DNA from: Formosa undariae
GTDB lineage: Bacteria; Bacteroidota; Bacteroidia; Flavobacteriales; Flavobacteriaceae
Length of the DNA: 64,000 nt
Direction: 5' to 3'
Assembly (NCBI RefSeq): GCF_042427615.1
Contig: NZ_JBHMEZ010000012.1
Coordinates: 682,001 to 746,000, forward strand
Shown: piece by piece, positions 25,714-35,303 of the stretch
Layout: each line of letters starts with the position of its first letter
Position numbering within the stretch: position 1 is the first letter of the stretch
Program-made: the position numbers and the translations under genes
The notes under the pieces: generated by a model
Database searches by the model: none
What the model was told of the DNA's origin: nothing
What the model saw: only the letters and a program-made list of their open reading frames with translations

Positions 25714-27027
25714 TTAGTACCGTAATGGCATTATTATTTTCACCTCTGTTCCTGTTTCACCTTCCACTTCTTCAGAGCGATCTTTAATACTAATTTTAGC
25801 ATTAGTTTTATACGTTTCATTAATAAGTCGGATGCGATCTTCGGCCAATTTTAATCCGTACTTATTTCGATCTAATTCGGTTTGGTTTTGAATTTTCGAA
25901 GCATTAACACCAATACCATTATCTGTTACGATACAAATAAGGTTTTGAGTATCTGTATGAAACGCGACCCTAAGTATTCTGTTAACATCTATTTCTTTTA
26001 AACCATGAATAATTGCATTTTCTACAAACGGTTGTACTAACATCGCAGGAATTTCCAATTCATCTTGATTTATAGTATCGTCAATAGAAATCTGATACTC
26101 AAATTCGAGTCGTAATTTTTCGATCTCTAAGTATTTTCTTATCGATTCAATTTCATCGGATAAGGATACTAGTCCGCTTTCTGTTTTATCAAGCGTCAAA
26201 CGCATTAATTGAGAAAACTCGGTTAAATAATGATTTGCTTTTACATTATCGCCTTGATTGATTAAATATTGAATGGCGCTAAGCGCATTAAATAAAAAGT
26301 GCGGATTCATTTGCGACCGAAAACTCTTCAACTGCATTTCTGTAAATAAACGTTTTGAATATTCTTTCTTTCGAGCCACGGCAATTTGCCACTTAATTAA
26401 AAAGTAACTAAGCAACATTAAAAGCAGTACACCTAAGATGATTAAACCATTCTTGTTTTTCTGAAAAAACGTGGCTTTTTTAAATACTAGTGGTTCCAAA
26501 AAACCGACATTTAAATACTGATCTGTATCTGCAATCGTATTGTATAACACTACATAATTTCCTTTTCTATAAATGACTATAATGTAGTTTAGGTTGTCTG
26601 AGGTTGCCACATAATCTACAGGATAAATAGCTTCAGCAAACTGTACTTCTTCTGCTTTAAGTGTAATTCTACTCGTTTTATCATACCAAACATCTGTAAG
26701 TGATTGGGGTATGCGATTTAAATTTTCAGTATACGATTTCGTTAAGGTTAAAATTTTAGTGCCTTCATCTAGAAATAGATTACCATTAGTAAGACCAGAA
26801 ATAACAATGTCTTTTTTATTGTCTTGATACCAACAACTAATATGTATTTCATTTGGTTGTTGGATGATATCTTCATAATAAAATAATTCATTGTGCAGGA
26901 CAAGATAATCTGAAGTTATAATCAAGCTATTCTGAGACTGATTACCTGTCCAGGTTCCGTAGAGAGCATCTGGCAACTGCGATGGCAACAACCTATAAGT
27001 ATTACAGGTGCTAAAATCCATAAACAT
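25714..27027 (-). CDS. LytS-like sensor histidine kinase with unusual ectodomain
   Basis: A 437-residue kinase. Residues about 1-190 are a sensor region with two modules (LPDALYGTW..., IPQSLTDVWY...), then one clear membrane helix (GLIILGVLLLMLLSYFLI, about 201-218), a His_kinase domain with MNPHFLFNALSAIQYL (phospho-His in NPHF) and an ATPase domain with QPFVENAIIHGL and VTDNGIGV. The sensor modules resemble those of the adjacent upstream gene. No signal peptide or first membrane helix is visible before the sensor region, which is odd for a periplasmic sensor; the frame is open upstream to 27077 but has no ATG. Confidence 0.9.
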   Translation of the reverse strand: MFMDFSTCNTYRLLPSQLPDALYGTWTGNQSQNSLIITSDYLVLHNELFYYEDIIQQPNEIHISCWYQDNKKDIVISGLTNGNLFLDEGTKILTLTKSYTENLNRIPQSLTDVWYDKTSRITLKAEEVQFAEAIYPVDYVATSDNLNYIIVIYRKGNYVVLYNTIADTDQYLNVGFLEPLVFKKATFFQKNKNGLIILGVLLLMLLSYFLIKWQIAVARKKEYSKRLFTEMQLKSFRSQMNPHFLFNALSAIQYLINQGDNVKANHYLTEFSQLMRLTLDKTESGLVSLSDEIESIRKYLEIEKLRLEFEYQISIDDTINQDELEIPAMLVQPFVENAIIHGLKEIDVNRILRVAFHTDTQNLICIVTDNGIGVNASKIQNQTELDRNKYGLKLAEDRIRLINETYKTNAKISIKDRSEEVEGETGTEVKIIMPLRY

Positions 27028-27070
27028 GTTAAAAATATGTGACTTTTCAAGGCTCTTAATTTTATATTTA

Positions 27071-28135
27071 TTATTCTACTTTTCTATAAATTGCATTTGG
27101 GAAACCAGCAGGCGTAATAACATAGTTCTGTCCTATTTTCTTAGCCTGAAAAGCATTATAGTTTTCCCCATTATTCAAAAGGAACCAAAGTTCACCTTCA
27201 GAAGAACTTCCTATAGAAATAATTTTGTTGTTTTCAATCTCATTTACATTCGGAATACCGGTATCATCGTTGTAAAAATAAGTATCGGTAATCTTTATTT
27301 TTTTCACCCCAGCATAATGAAGCCAATTCCCTTTTAAGTCTTCAGGCACCTTAAGCGTTCTATCGTCTCGTTTTAAATTTAATATCTTTTTATGCTTTAG
27401 TGTTAATACATCTGAAGTCTGACTTAAAATTTCAAAGTCTCCTCCGGAAGTAACAATAAGAAACGTATTTCCTCCTGTTTTATATAGTTTTTGATACCTA
27501 TAAATTTTAAAATTAAATAAGATAAACTCAGGTGTTATACAGGTGATTAAGGTGTCGTATTTATCTTGCCAATTCCCAAAAACGGACTTCGGTAAATCGG
27601 AAAGGCCTATCTCTTGACGCTCGGGTATTTTAATATCACTAAAATTTTCCATTGTTTTAGGATAGCCTATTATTTGCTCATCGGTATTAGGACGAGCAGC
27701 ATAGTTTTTAAAAATATAGTTATCGCTATTAGAAATGTCGATATTTTTAATGGCCCAGTTAGATTCTCCAGATCCTCTTTCTCCATAATTAATGTGGGTA
27801 ACCTCATGAGATACTGGCGGAAAATATAATTTATATAACATGCCTGTGCTGTTATTTACAAAATTATTATCTGTAATATTTAAGCCTACCGCCTTAGTCA
27901 CGAATAATTTTTGACTTTGGTTTAAAGCATCTATAATATGTGTGTTATCTGGAATAATAAAAGCGGTACCAGCTTGCATCTTGAAATATAGTATGGTTTC
28001 AGAATCTGTTAATTCAATTTTTGTTAAAGTTGCAGGAAAACTGATCCCGTCGTGCACGGGAAAATAAATAACTTTTTGAGCCGCACTGTTTTGAAAAAAC
28101 AACAGCAGTACTAGAATAAAAAGGGGATTTTTCAT
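27071..28135 (-). CDS. Exported protein with modules shared with the adjacent kinase
   Basis: A 354-residue exported protein, signal peptide ending FFQNSAAQ. The middle part (HIIDALNQSQKLFVTKAVGLNI, GAR-free beta segments) is unassigned. The last 160 residues carry LSDLPKSVFGNWQDKYDTLI and KVPEDLKGNWLHYAGVKKIKI, which parallel LPDALYGTW and IPQSLTDVWYDKTSRITL of the downstream kinase. It is the first gene of a likely operon with the kinase (43-bp gap) and LytTR regulator. A role as accessory sensor or ligand-binding partner is inference. No database family is recognised. Confidence 0.75.
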   Translation of the reverse strand: MKNPLFILVLLLFFQNSAAQKVIYFPVHDGISFPATLTKIELTDSETILYFKMQAGTAFIIPDNTHIIDALNQSQKLFVTKAVGLNITDNNFVNNSTGMLYKLYFPPVSHEVTHINYGERGSGESNWAIKNIDISNSDNYIFKNYAARPNTDEQIIGYPKTMENFSDIKIPERQEIGLSDLPKSVFGNWQDKYDTLITCITPEFILFNFKIYRYQKLYKTGGNTFLIVTSGGDFEILSQTSDVLTLKHKKILNLKRDDRTLKVPEDLKGNWLHYAGVKKIKITDTYFYNDDTGIPNVNEIENNKIISIGSSSEGELWFLLNNGENYNAFQAKKIGQNYVITPAGFPNAIYRKVE

Positions 28136-28970
28136 AACAAATTGATCTAATACAAATTTAGCACCTTTACGTCATAAATTCTGCCTTATTTAGAATTTGG
28201 CGCTTACAAATGAGAAATTGGCCTTAATACTATAGAATATCTTTAAAGCAATTATTAATAAAAATGGATTACGGCTTGTTACTCTAAAACAGGTATGGAT
28301 AGAAAGTAAACCGAATAGACTTTTGATTTTCGATAAGAGGCATGAATAAGCACTTATTAGTGCATTGAAAATATTTCGTTACCACTTGGTTAGTTATTCC
28401 TATTTTATATGAACTAAAACACGCTATAATTTCTAACAATAACCAAAGTAGCTGCTTTTTCTCCTTTTAAAAGGCCTAAATAAGCAACTTTACTTTATAT
28501 AAGATAAAAGTATTATTTTATACCATTTGTAAAAAATACTAGATTATAAAACCATGTAACTCATTTATTATTTTTCCAACTATATCTTTACTCCAATTGC
28601 TGTTAAACAATTTTAAATGACTTAGGTCTAAACCATTTATTTCTATTTCCTTTTTTGAAATGACACTAACAGGTAAAGTGAATACTTTTATATTAAGATT
28701 GCTCTTCTGCTATCGGGGCCGAAAAGAGTAAATTCCGATTTTTACTGCTAATATTCTTTTTTAATGATGGTCGTATTATGTTCTTCCTAACAGATTTACA
28801 GGCCCCTTTTCATATATCGTTATTATCATGAACCTTTTAGTTTCATGCTACATTATATAATCAATATGGTTTAAATACGTCAGATGATTTCCTACGAGAC
28901 TAAATTGCATGAATTTTATTTAGGAGTCAAATAACATTCTATGATAGCGCTTAACTTTGGACTATTTTGC
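28136..28970. other. 835-bp gene-free region
   Basis: No credible reading frame on either strand. Structures noted: a direct repeat before the accessory gene (28192-28222), and a perfect palindrome CCTTTTAAAAGG (28463-28474) inside a longer imperfect stem. The rest is AT-rich sequence with nothing recognised. Confidence 0.5.
28192..28222 (-). promoter_or_regulatory. Possible LytTR direct-repeat site
   Basis: On the minus strand GCCAATTTCT (28222-28213) and GCCAAATTCT (28201-28192) repeat with 21-bp period, the spacing typical of LytTR sites. They lie 57-87 bases upstream of the accessory gene start. Confidence 0.35.
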
Positions 28971-29405
28971 TTAAAACAAATACAACATCCCAGCTACCGC
29001 TACACTAAATACAATATGCGCCGCAATAAGCTGAACATAAAATGGGAATTTAGGAAATTGTGGCGGATTGTTGTGTAAAACAAACATAAGTTTCCACCCT
29101 ACTGCTCCAACCAATCCTGCTGAAAAACCAAAGATTAAAGCATATAACAATTCAGGACCGACAGGAAAAATGTTTCTAAACAGAAAATACCCTGACAAAA
29201 ACACCAAGCCAATAACAAAGTGCAAACACCATCCAATCCAAATACCAAAATTAGATTTTCTTACTATACGTGCACGATTCACCAATTGTTTTAAGCGTTT
29301 AGGTTCGCTAAAATTAGTTCTAAAAGCGAGCGAGACCACGTACGAAAATCCAGTCATAAGCGCGACAGCTACGGTATTAATTAACATGAATTTTAATATA
29401 GTCAT
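28971..29405 (-). CDS. Small four-helix membrane protein of unknown function
   Basis: A 144-residue inner-membrane protein with four hydrophobic segments: about 8-28 (INTVAVALMTGFSYVVSL), 55-80 (WIGWCLHFVIGLVFLSGYFLF), 87-108 (LLYALIFGFSAGLVGAVGW) and 124-144. A basic loop (KRLKQLVNRARIVRKS) follows the first helix. No family is recognised. It is isolated, divergent from the DUF1704 operon with 338 bp between them. Confidence 0.7.
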   Translation of the reverse strand: MTILKFMLINTVAVALMTGFSYVVSLAFRTNFSEPKRLKQLVNRARIVRKSNFGIWIGWCLHFVIGLVFLSGYFLFRNIFPVGPELLYALIFGFSAGLVGAVGWKLMFVLHNNPPQFPKFPFYVQLIAAHIVFSVAVAGMLYLF

Positions 29406-29743
29406 AACCCCTGATTTTTAGTTTAATTCCAATCACTGAATTTAAAGTTAATCAGCATAAATCACGATTTCAAATGCAAATTTAATTATCGTAATCAATT
29501 GTTTTATAGTTTTTTAACATTTAAAAAATCTGTGAAATTCAAATCTTTAGAGTTAATAAATGTTTGCTTTAGGCTAAAGTGAGATATGGATAGACTGTAA
29601 TTTAGTCGAGCTCATTTAAGCGTAATCATTATATGTATATAAAGAGTAACACGCAGTTAAATTATACGTATTACAGTGAGATAGGTTAAGAACTTTATGA
29701 GTAAAATTTTGAAATGTAGAATCAATTATAAGCACAGAATATT
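29406..29743. other. Upstream region of the DUF1704 operon
   Basis: 338 AT-rich bases between divergent genes. It must hold both promoters, but no clear elements, repeats or hairpins were recognised. Confidence 0.4.
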
Positions 29744-31594
29744 ATGGCCAACACAGAGGTGTCTCCAGATAGCATGCCAACAGTAAAACAACTCATTCCA
29801 AAATTAGAATGTGGTGCAAAAACCGTCACGAGATTACCCTACGGTGGCTTTCTGTTTTTGGAACACGATGTACCCTCATTACTTATCTATCGGAAAAAAG
29901 AAAACGATTCTGGTACCGATAGATTAATACGAGCTGGAGCATCTTACCTTGTTGTGGGCACAGAATCTTTTCAGTACTACAAAACTTTTATAGAAGATCT
30001 GACTAAATTAATGTCGGATAATTTTGGCTCGTTTATCTTATTGGAAATATTTTCAGGAGCAGCGGGAAGCCAAACGTTTAAAGTAAGAGGACCATCGCAT
30101 AAATTACCCGTATCATTACAGGTTTTAAAAGATGAATTACTTAAAATTAAATCCAGACAGTATAATGTAAATTTAGATGTATGTGTCGAGCAAACAAAAA
30201 CGCGTCAAATTGTAAGCGAAAAGCCGTTACTCGAGATTTCTCATATTAAACAACGCGGAGCCACACTTATAGGTCTAGAAGTGCCTCCTGTATTTCGTGA
30301 CGAACAAGGGCACGTGTATCCGTTATACTTTAGAGATTTTCAAGAACAATTTATTAAAGCCATACAACGTGCTGTATTCGAATTTGTCAGAGTACAAACC
30401 ACTTCTACTCTTACCAATTATCATGCGCTAGGGAAACGTTCTATTCATGAAGAGGTGTTTAAAATAGATAAACAGCTTACCGAGATAGAAAATAGTTACC
30501 AATTTTTATTATTGGTGGCACCAGTTAATATCCAAGTGCTACGTCAACAGTTTTTCGATTCTCATTTTAAAAAATTAGACCGGTATCATTATCGACTACT
30601 TCCTGTAGATCCAGATATTTTAAAACGAAAATTATATGACTTACGCATCGATGAAATAGACGATCCTGCAATTTCATTTTTATTCGATGAAAAACGGGCA
30701 GAAATAGATCAAGAATTAACCATGCTTAAAGAACGTGGCGCAAAAAACTTTTTTTACAGCAGTATTCGCCTGTATAACGGATTGGATAAAGCATTAATTG
30801 CAGAAGCCGAATTAATCCTTCAGAACATACCCGAAAATCATGAGGAAAGTCAACGTGCGGTAATTGATACGTCCGAATTTGGAGATTTAGCAAAACTAGA
30901 GTTTGATTATTTTAAAGAGCAAGACTCTCACTTTAACTCTAAAATTCATATTCGAGACGATGTAAATATCATGATGGTATCTAAGGGTGAATTGTATTTG
31001 CCTTCAGATTATACCATGAGTAAAAACGATGCTAAAGCACTTATTCAGCACGAAATCGGAACCCATGCCCTAACCTACTATAACGGAACGCAACAACCGT
31101 TAACACAAATGGCTTCCGGCCTTGCTAATTACGATGCCTTGCAGGAAGGAATAGCTGTGTTAAGTGAATATTTATCCGGCGGATTGTCTGGAAATCGATT
31201 ACGGATTTTAGCTGGGCGTGTAGTGGCTGGTGCGGCTTTAATAAATGGAGCCGAATTTCACGAAATGTTTTTCAAACTGTATTCTCAATACGATTTTACA
31301 AAAGAGCGTGCCTTTAATATTACCTCAAGAATGTTTCAAGGCGGTGGCTTTCTTAAAGATATTATTTATCTAGAAGGCTTAGTACGTCTTCGTAATTTCC
31401 TAAAGGAAGGTGGCGAATTAGTGCCTCTGTTAAGCGGAAAATTTGCATTACATCACATCGATTTAATTCAGGATCTTAGAGATCGTGGTCTCGTTTTACC
31501 TCCTAAAATAACCCCTAGATATTTAAACAATGAAGATTTCAACCTTAAAATAGATAAACTCAAGAAGGGCTTGCCCATCTCTAAAATGATATAA
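29744..31594 (+). CDS. DUF1704 (QEGLA-motif) zinc peptidase-like protein
   Basis: A 616-residue protein of the DUF1704 family, annotated in databases as flavohemoglobin expression-modulating QEGLA motif protein. The zinc site is visible: HEIGTH (His436, Glu437, His441; the HExxxH arrangement) and QEGIA (Gln467-Glu468) with the downstream Glu. Eukaryotic relatives (MATCAP/TMCP) are carboxypeptidases that remove C-terminal residues from tubulin, so a peptide or amide hydrolase role is likely. There is no signal peptide, so it is cytoplasmic. The next gene, an ATP-grasp ligase, starts two bases after its stop. Substrate unknown. Confidence 0.88.
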   Translation: MANTEVSPDSMPTVKQLIPKLECGAKTVTRLPYGGFLFLEHDVPSLLIYRKKENDSGTDRLIRAGASYLVVGTESFQYYKTFIEDLTKLMSDNFGSFILLEIFSGAAGSQTFKVRGPSHKLPVSLQVLKDELLKIKSRQYNVNLDVCVEQTKTRQIVSEKPLLEISHIKQRGATLIGLEVPPVFRDEQGHVYPLYFRDFQEQFIKAIQRAVFEFVRVQTTSTLTNYHALGKRSIHEEVFKIDKQLTEIENSYQFLLLVAPVNIQVLRQQFFDSHFKKLDRYHYRLLPVDPDILKRKLYDLRIDEIDDPAISFLFDEKRAEIDQELTMLKERGAKNFFYSSIRLYNGLDKALIAEAELILQNIPENHEESQRAVIDTSEFGDLAKLEFDYFKEQDSHFNSKIHIRDDVNIMMVSKGELYLPSDYTMSKNDAKALIQHEIGTHALTYYNGTQQPLTQMASGLANYDALQEGIAVLSEYLSGGLSGNRLRILAGRVVAGAALINGAEFHEMFFKLYSQYDFTKERAFNITSRMFQGGGFLKDIIYLEGLVRLRNFLKEGGELVPLLSGKFALHHIDLIQDLRDRGLVLPPKITPRYLNNEDFNLKIDKLKKGLPISKMI

Positions 31595-31596
31595 TT

Positions 31597-32649
31597 ATGA
31601 AAATTTGTTTTGTTATTAGTGCTATAGAAACTGAAGCCATTGGGACTTCGGTTGTTATTATGAAAAAAGCGTACGAGAGAGGACATGCCTTATATGTTAT
31701 GGGTGTTGGCGATTTTATATTTAAACAAGACGCTCCAATGAGTCTGCGATGTACACTAGTTAGAAAAAATTTAAAGTACAAAACTGTAGAAGAGTTTTGG
31801 ACACAAGTACAGGAAGACGCCAATAAAAAAACAGTAATTACCAGTCAGGACCTAGACGTATTATTTTTAAGAAATAATCCAACAGAAGAAACAGACGACC
31901 GAAGATGGGCAGAACATAGTGCCATTGCTTTTGCTCGTATGCTTCAACAAGAAGATGTATTGGTTTTAAACGATGCATTTGCCATGTCGCATGCCTATAT
32001 AGATAAACTGTATTTTGAAGAATTACCATCAGAAATTAAACCCAACAGCTTAATTACTCGAGATATAAACGATCTGCTTCAGTTTTGGGAATCTGTAGGA
32101 AAACAGATGGTTTTAAAACCTTTAGAAGGGTCAGGCGGACAGAATGTATACCTGATTGGAGAAGATAAGAAAAATATACATCAGATTTTCGAAACTCTAA
32201 TCAGTCAAGGATACGTTATCGCTCAAGAATTTTTACCAGAAGTATCTAAAGGCGATGTTCGCGTAATTCTTATGAATGGAAAGGTTTTAGAAGAAGATGG
32301 AGAAAAAGCCGTAATCCGTCGTCTTAACAAAGATAAGGATGAATTTAGGAGTAATTTGTCATTAGGTGCCACAGCCAAGAAAGCAAAGTACACCAAGAAA
32401 ATGCAACATATTGTAGAAGTCACTGCACCTAAATTAATTAAAGATGGGTTGTTTTTTGTGGGCTTAGATATAGTTGATGATAAGCTAATAGAAATAAATG
32501 TTCTGAGTCCAGGAGGATTAGATCATTGCGAAGACATTGGATTGCCAGCCTTTACCACCACCGTTATTGAAGCGATTGAACGTAAAGTTGAATACAAGAA
32601 ACTCTATAAAAATAATATTTCCAATAAAATTCTTGCCACCATGGACTAA
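31597..32649 (+). CDS. Glutathione-synthetase-like ATP-grasp ligase
   Basis: A 350-residue cytoplasmic ATP-grasp enzyme. The N terminus (MKICFVISAIETEAIGTSVVI) and LRNNPTEE resemble the substrate-binding domain of prokaryotic glutathione synthetase. The ATP-grasp core shows KPLEGSGGQNVYLI, EFLPEVSKGDVRVILMNG, AVIRRL and the Mg-binding GLDIVDDKLIEINVLSPGG. Such ligases join a carboxylate and an amine with ATP. No gamma-glutamylcysteine ligase gene is nearby, and the neighbours are a DUF1704 peptidase and a deacylase, so the product is probably a different peptide. Possibly it makes the bond the peptidase breaks. Confidence 0.88.
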   Translation: MKICFVISAIETEAIGTSVVIMKKAYERGHALYVMGVGDFIFKQDAPMSLRCTLVRKNLKYKTVEEFWTQVQEDANKKTVITSQDLDVLFLRNNPTEETDDRRWAEHSAIAFARMLQQEDVLVLNDAFAMSHAYIDKLYFEELPSEIKPNSLITRDINDLLQFWESVGKQMVLKPLEGSGGQNVYLIGEDKKNIHQIFETLISQGYVIAQEFLPEVSKGDVRVILMNGKVLEEDGEKAVIRRLNKDKDEFRSNLSLGATAKKAKYTKKMQHIVEVTAPKLIKDGLFFVGLDIVDDKLIEINVLSPGGLDHCEDIGLPAFTTTVIEAIERKVEYKKLYKNNISNKILATMD

Positions 32650-32701
32650 GTCTGTAGTAAAACGAACAAATAAAAGTTTACTTTAATTTAATCAAGCAAG
32701 T

Positions 32702-33607
32702 ATGGAGAACAATAGAATTATAGGACAATACACAAGTCATAAAAAAGGACCGTTACTTATTGTAACGGCTGGGGTACACGGAAATGAACCTAGCGGAGTA
32801 CAAGCTCTAGAAGCTGTATTTAAAAAATTACAGAACGAAAAACCTATAATTAATGGTGCGTTTGTGGGTATTCTAGCCAATACAAATGCTTTAAAACGCG
32901 GAGTTAGATTTATAGACGAAGATCTTAATCGAACATGGACAGACAAAAATTTAAAACATAAAATTACCGATACGAGTGAGAAACAAGAAATGTTTCAGCT
33001 TATAGAAGTTTTAGAGTCTCTGAGTGAAACAGAATTTACAGATCAGTATTTTATGGATTGCCATACCACCTCTTCAGATAGTTTGCCATATATGTCTGTT
33101 CAAGATGTAGGACAAAATTTAGAATGGTCACAACACTTTCCGCTTCATATTATTAAAGGGTTTTCGGATATTGTAGAAGGCACTATCGATGGTTATTTTA
33201 GTAGTGAAGGAATCACAGGTTTTACCTTAGAGGCTGGTCAACACGACAGTGATACTAGTAAGATATACCACGAAGGGATGATTTGGATGCTACTTGAAAA
33301 AGCGTGCAATTTACAAGTAAATGATTTAAAGCCAATTCCTCCAGCGATTGAGACTACAGTTAAAAGTACCGACAAGCAACGCACATTTAAAATTATTCAT
33401 CGCTTTGGACTAAACCCAAAGGACGATTTTAAGATACAGGCTGGCTTTGAGAATTTTCAGCCGATTCATAAAGGACAACATTTAGCAACCTTAAATGGTT
33501 CAGAAATTCATAGCACTTGGGATGCATTTATCTTTATGCCTTTATATCAAGCTAAAGGAAATGATGGCTTTTTTGTAATAAAATATACTGTTGACAGATT
33601 ATATTGA
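32702..33607 (+). CDS. Succinylglutamate desuccinylase/aspartoacylase family deacylase
   Basis: A 301-residue zinc carboxypeptidase-fold protein of the AstE/AspA family. Zinc ligands: His26 and Glu29 in TAGVHGNEPSG, and the His of DCHTT. Other signatures are IDEDLNRTW (substrate Asn-Arg) and GFTLEAGQH with the catalytic Glu. The C-terminal domain is a small beta domain ending in FMPLYQAKGNDGFFVIKY. Such enzymes release an acyl group or amino acid from an N-acyl amino acid. It is the third gene of the operon, 52 bases after the ATP-grasp gene, and a strong terminator follows. Substrate unknown. Confidence 0.88.
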   Translation: MENNRIIGQYTSHKKGPLLIVTAGVHGNEPSGVQALEAVFKKLQNEKPIINGAFVGILANTNALKRGVRFIDEDLNRTWTDKNLKHKITDTSEKQEMFQLIEVLESLSETEFTDQYFMDCHTTSSDSLPYMSVQDVGQNLEWSQHFPLHIIKGFSDIVEGTIDGYFSSEGITGFTLEAGQHDSDTSKIYHEGMIWMLLEKACNLQVNDLKPIPPAIETTVKSTDKQRTFKIIHRFGLNPKDDFKIQAGFENFQPIHKGQHLATLNGSEIHSTWDAFIFMPLYQAKGNDGFFVIKYTVDRLY

Positions 33608-33642
33608 TAGGAAATCAATTTAAATGAATAGCCTAAAACATT

Positions 33643-33676
33643 AAAACCTTGTAAATATTAAGATTTACAAGGTTTT
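33643..33676. terminator. Bidirectional terminator between convergent operons
   Basis: AAAACCTTGTAAAT (33643-33656) pairs perfectly with ATTTACAAGGTTTT (33663-33676) around loop ATTAAG. The flanking A and T runs serve both the DUF1704 operon and the cluster B transcript. Confidence 0.88.
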
Positions 33677-33779
33677 ATTATCCATCGGAATCATATTTTA
33701 TATGAAATGTGAATATTTGTATTATACTATCTAATTAATCTAAAATTTTACAGAGACCAACAGAAGCATTGCTTTAAAA

Positions 33780-35291
33780 TTACTTTATCAGTACTCTAAA
33801 TGCAGATGCTGGTAAATCTGCTTTATTAAACAAATTGGCATATTCCATTTGCTCTGCCCAACTATAACGTAAAATGAATGGTTTTTGAAGATTTTTAATA
33901 TTAAAAACTAAGCTGTCTTTTTCAATTACGGGTATAATGGCATAAGGGGCTTTATGGCTTCCGTTAGGTTCAAAATCAACAATCTCAAATCCTTTAAGAG
34001 TGCCTTTTGTGTATAATCCAGATTCGGCGAAATCAAAATTCACATATAAGGAATCGCCTTCAATTCGGGTGTCCTTAAACAAAGGTCCTGAAACTATTAT
34101 ATTGTTAAAGTTATAGCTTTTAGCTAGAGCCCAATTTGCTAAACGTTCCCCAACAGGTTTTTTATTGGTTGGGTGAATATCATCCATATTACCAACATCC
34201 ATAGTTACTACCATTCCTGTATTATCGACTTCCTTAAACACTTGTAGTTGAGCTTCCATAATGTTTGAAACCTCTTCGATGCTACCTTTAAAAGGCGCTA
34301 TCTGAACAAAATAAAAGGGTAAATCCTTATCCCAAGCTGTTCTCCAGCTACTAATCATAGATTTAAATAAATACGCATACTCGTCATGCCATTTTCTATT
34401 GGTTTCCCCCTGGTACCAAAGCACACCTTTAACCGCAAACTTTGTTAACGGATGTATAAGGCCGTTGTATAATCCACTCGGTGCCCTGTGAGGTCTAGCT
34501 TTTATAAATAAAGATTTAGGCATTTCTGGTTTGTTTGAAATAATCCCCTGCTTCTTAGCATCCAACTGCGCATAATAACCAATAGAATCTACAGTAAAAT
34601 TAGATTCCCATTCCTTATAGCGCTCTAAGGCAATATCTAATTTAGGATCCTTTTTAAGCACGTCGTGTGGCGTCCAATTATCTGCTGCCGTACCTCCCCA
34701 AGCGACTTCAATAATACCTACTGGCACATTCATCTCCTTTTGTAGTTTGGATGCAAAATAGATTCCAATTGCAGTATATTTTTCTGCATTATCAGGACTA
34801 ACTGCCGTCCACTTGGAACCCGGAATATCTAACAATGGTGTATCACTAACCTGACGTTTTACATCTAAATACCGAATATTAGGATAATTAGCTTTCGCCA
34901 CTGCTTCTTTACCATTTAAGCTAGATCCTAAACTAAACACCATATTAGATTGTCCGGAACACACCCAAACTTCGCCTAATAAGACATCCTTTATTTGGAT
35001 TGTTTTACGCGATGATTTTATTTTTAACGAATAAGGCCCTCCAGCCTTATCCGTTAAAATTTCTACTTTCCAAATACTATCGTGACCTGTTTTTACGCTG
35101 ACTTTTTCTTTAGCCCAAGAGTTAGATATCGTAATCGTTTCTCCGGGCTCTGCCCATCCCCAAATCGGCACTTGAGTTTGCTGTTGCAAAACCATATGAT
35201 CTGAAAATATTGCAGGTAATTTTAATTGTGCACTCACAACAGAGGTCACAAAAAACAAAAAACTAAGACAAAAGAATGCTTTAAACTTCAT
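33780..35291 (-). CDS. Sialate O-acetylesterase-like carbohydrate esterase
   Basis: A 503-residue exported enzyme, signal peptide ending SVVSAQ. An N-terminal beta domain (LPAIFSDHMVLQQQTQVPIWG, GPYSLKIKSS) precedes an SGNH/GDSL-type esterase: Ser115 in WVCSGQSNM, GTAADNW, VLWYQGETN and the terminal DIHPTNK with catalytic Asp-His. This is the arrangement of bacterial sialate O-acetylesterase-like enzymes that remove acetyl groups from algal and plant glycans. It is the last gene of cluster B, 12 bases after the giant fusion gene. Sialic acid as substrate is unlikely, as no sialidase is present. Confidence 0.9.
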   Translation of the reverse strand: MKFKAFFCLSFLFFVTSVVSAQLKLPAIFSDHMVLQQQTQVPIWGWAEPGETITISNSWAKEKVSVKTGHDSIWKVEILTDKAGGPYSLKIKSSRKTIQIKDVLLGEVWVCSGQSNMVFSLGSSLNGKEAVAKANYPNIRYLDVKRQVSDTPLLDIPGSKWTAVSPDNAEKYTAIGIYFASKLQKEMNVPVGIIEVAWGGTAADNWTPHDVLKKDPKLDIALERYKEWESNFTVDSIGYYAQLDAKKQGIISNKPEMPKSLFIKARPHRAPSGLYNGLIHPLTKFAVKGVLWYQGETNRKWHDEYAYLFKSMISSWRTAWDKDLPFYFVQIAPFKGSIEEVSNIMEAQLQVFKEVDNTGMVVTMDVGNMDDIHPTNKKPVGERLANWALAKSYNFNNIIVSGPLFKDTRIEGDSLYVNFDFAESGLYTKGTLKGFEIVDFEPNGSHKAPYAIIPVIEKDSLVFNIKNLQKPFILRYSWAEQMEYANLFNKADLPASAFRVLIK

Positions 35292-35303
35292 ATTCCGAAT
35301 AGT

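Noticed and set aside
28463..28474. CCTTTTAAAAGG palindrome as an operator
   Set aside because: AT-rich palindromes are frequent by chance here and no gene start is close.
33780..35291. Sialic acid utilization from the sialate-O-acetylesterase-like gene
   Set aside because: No sialidase, NanA or NanE is present; the family also acts on plant and algal acetylated glycans.
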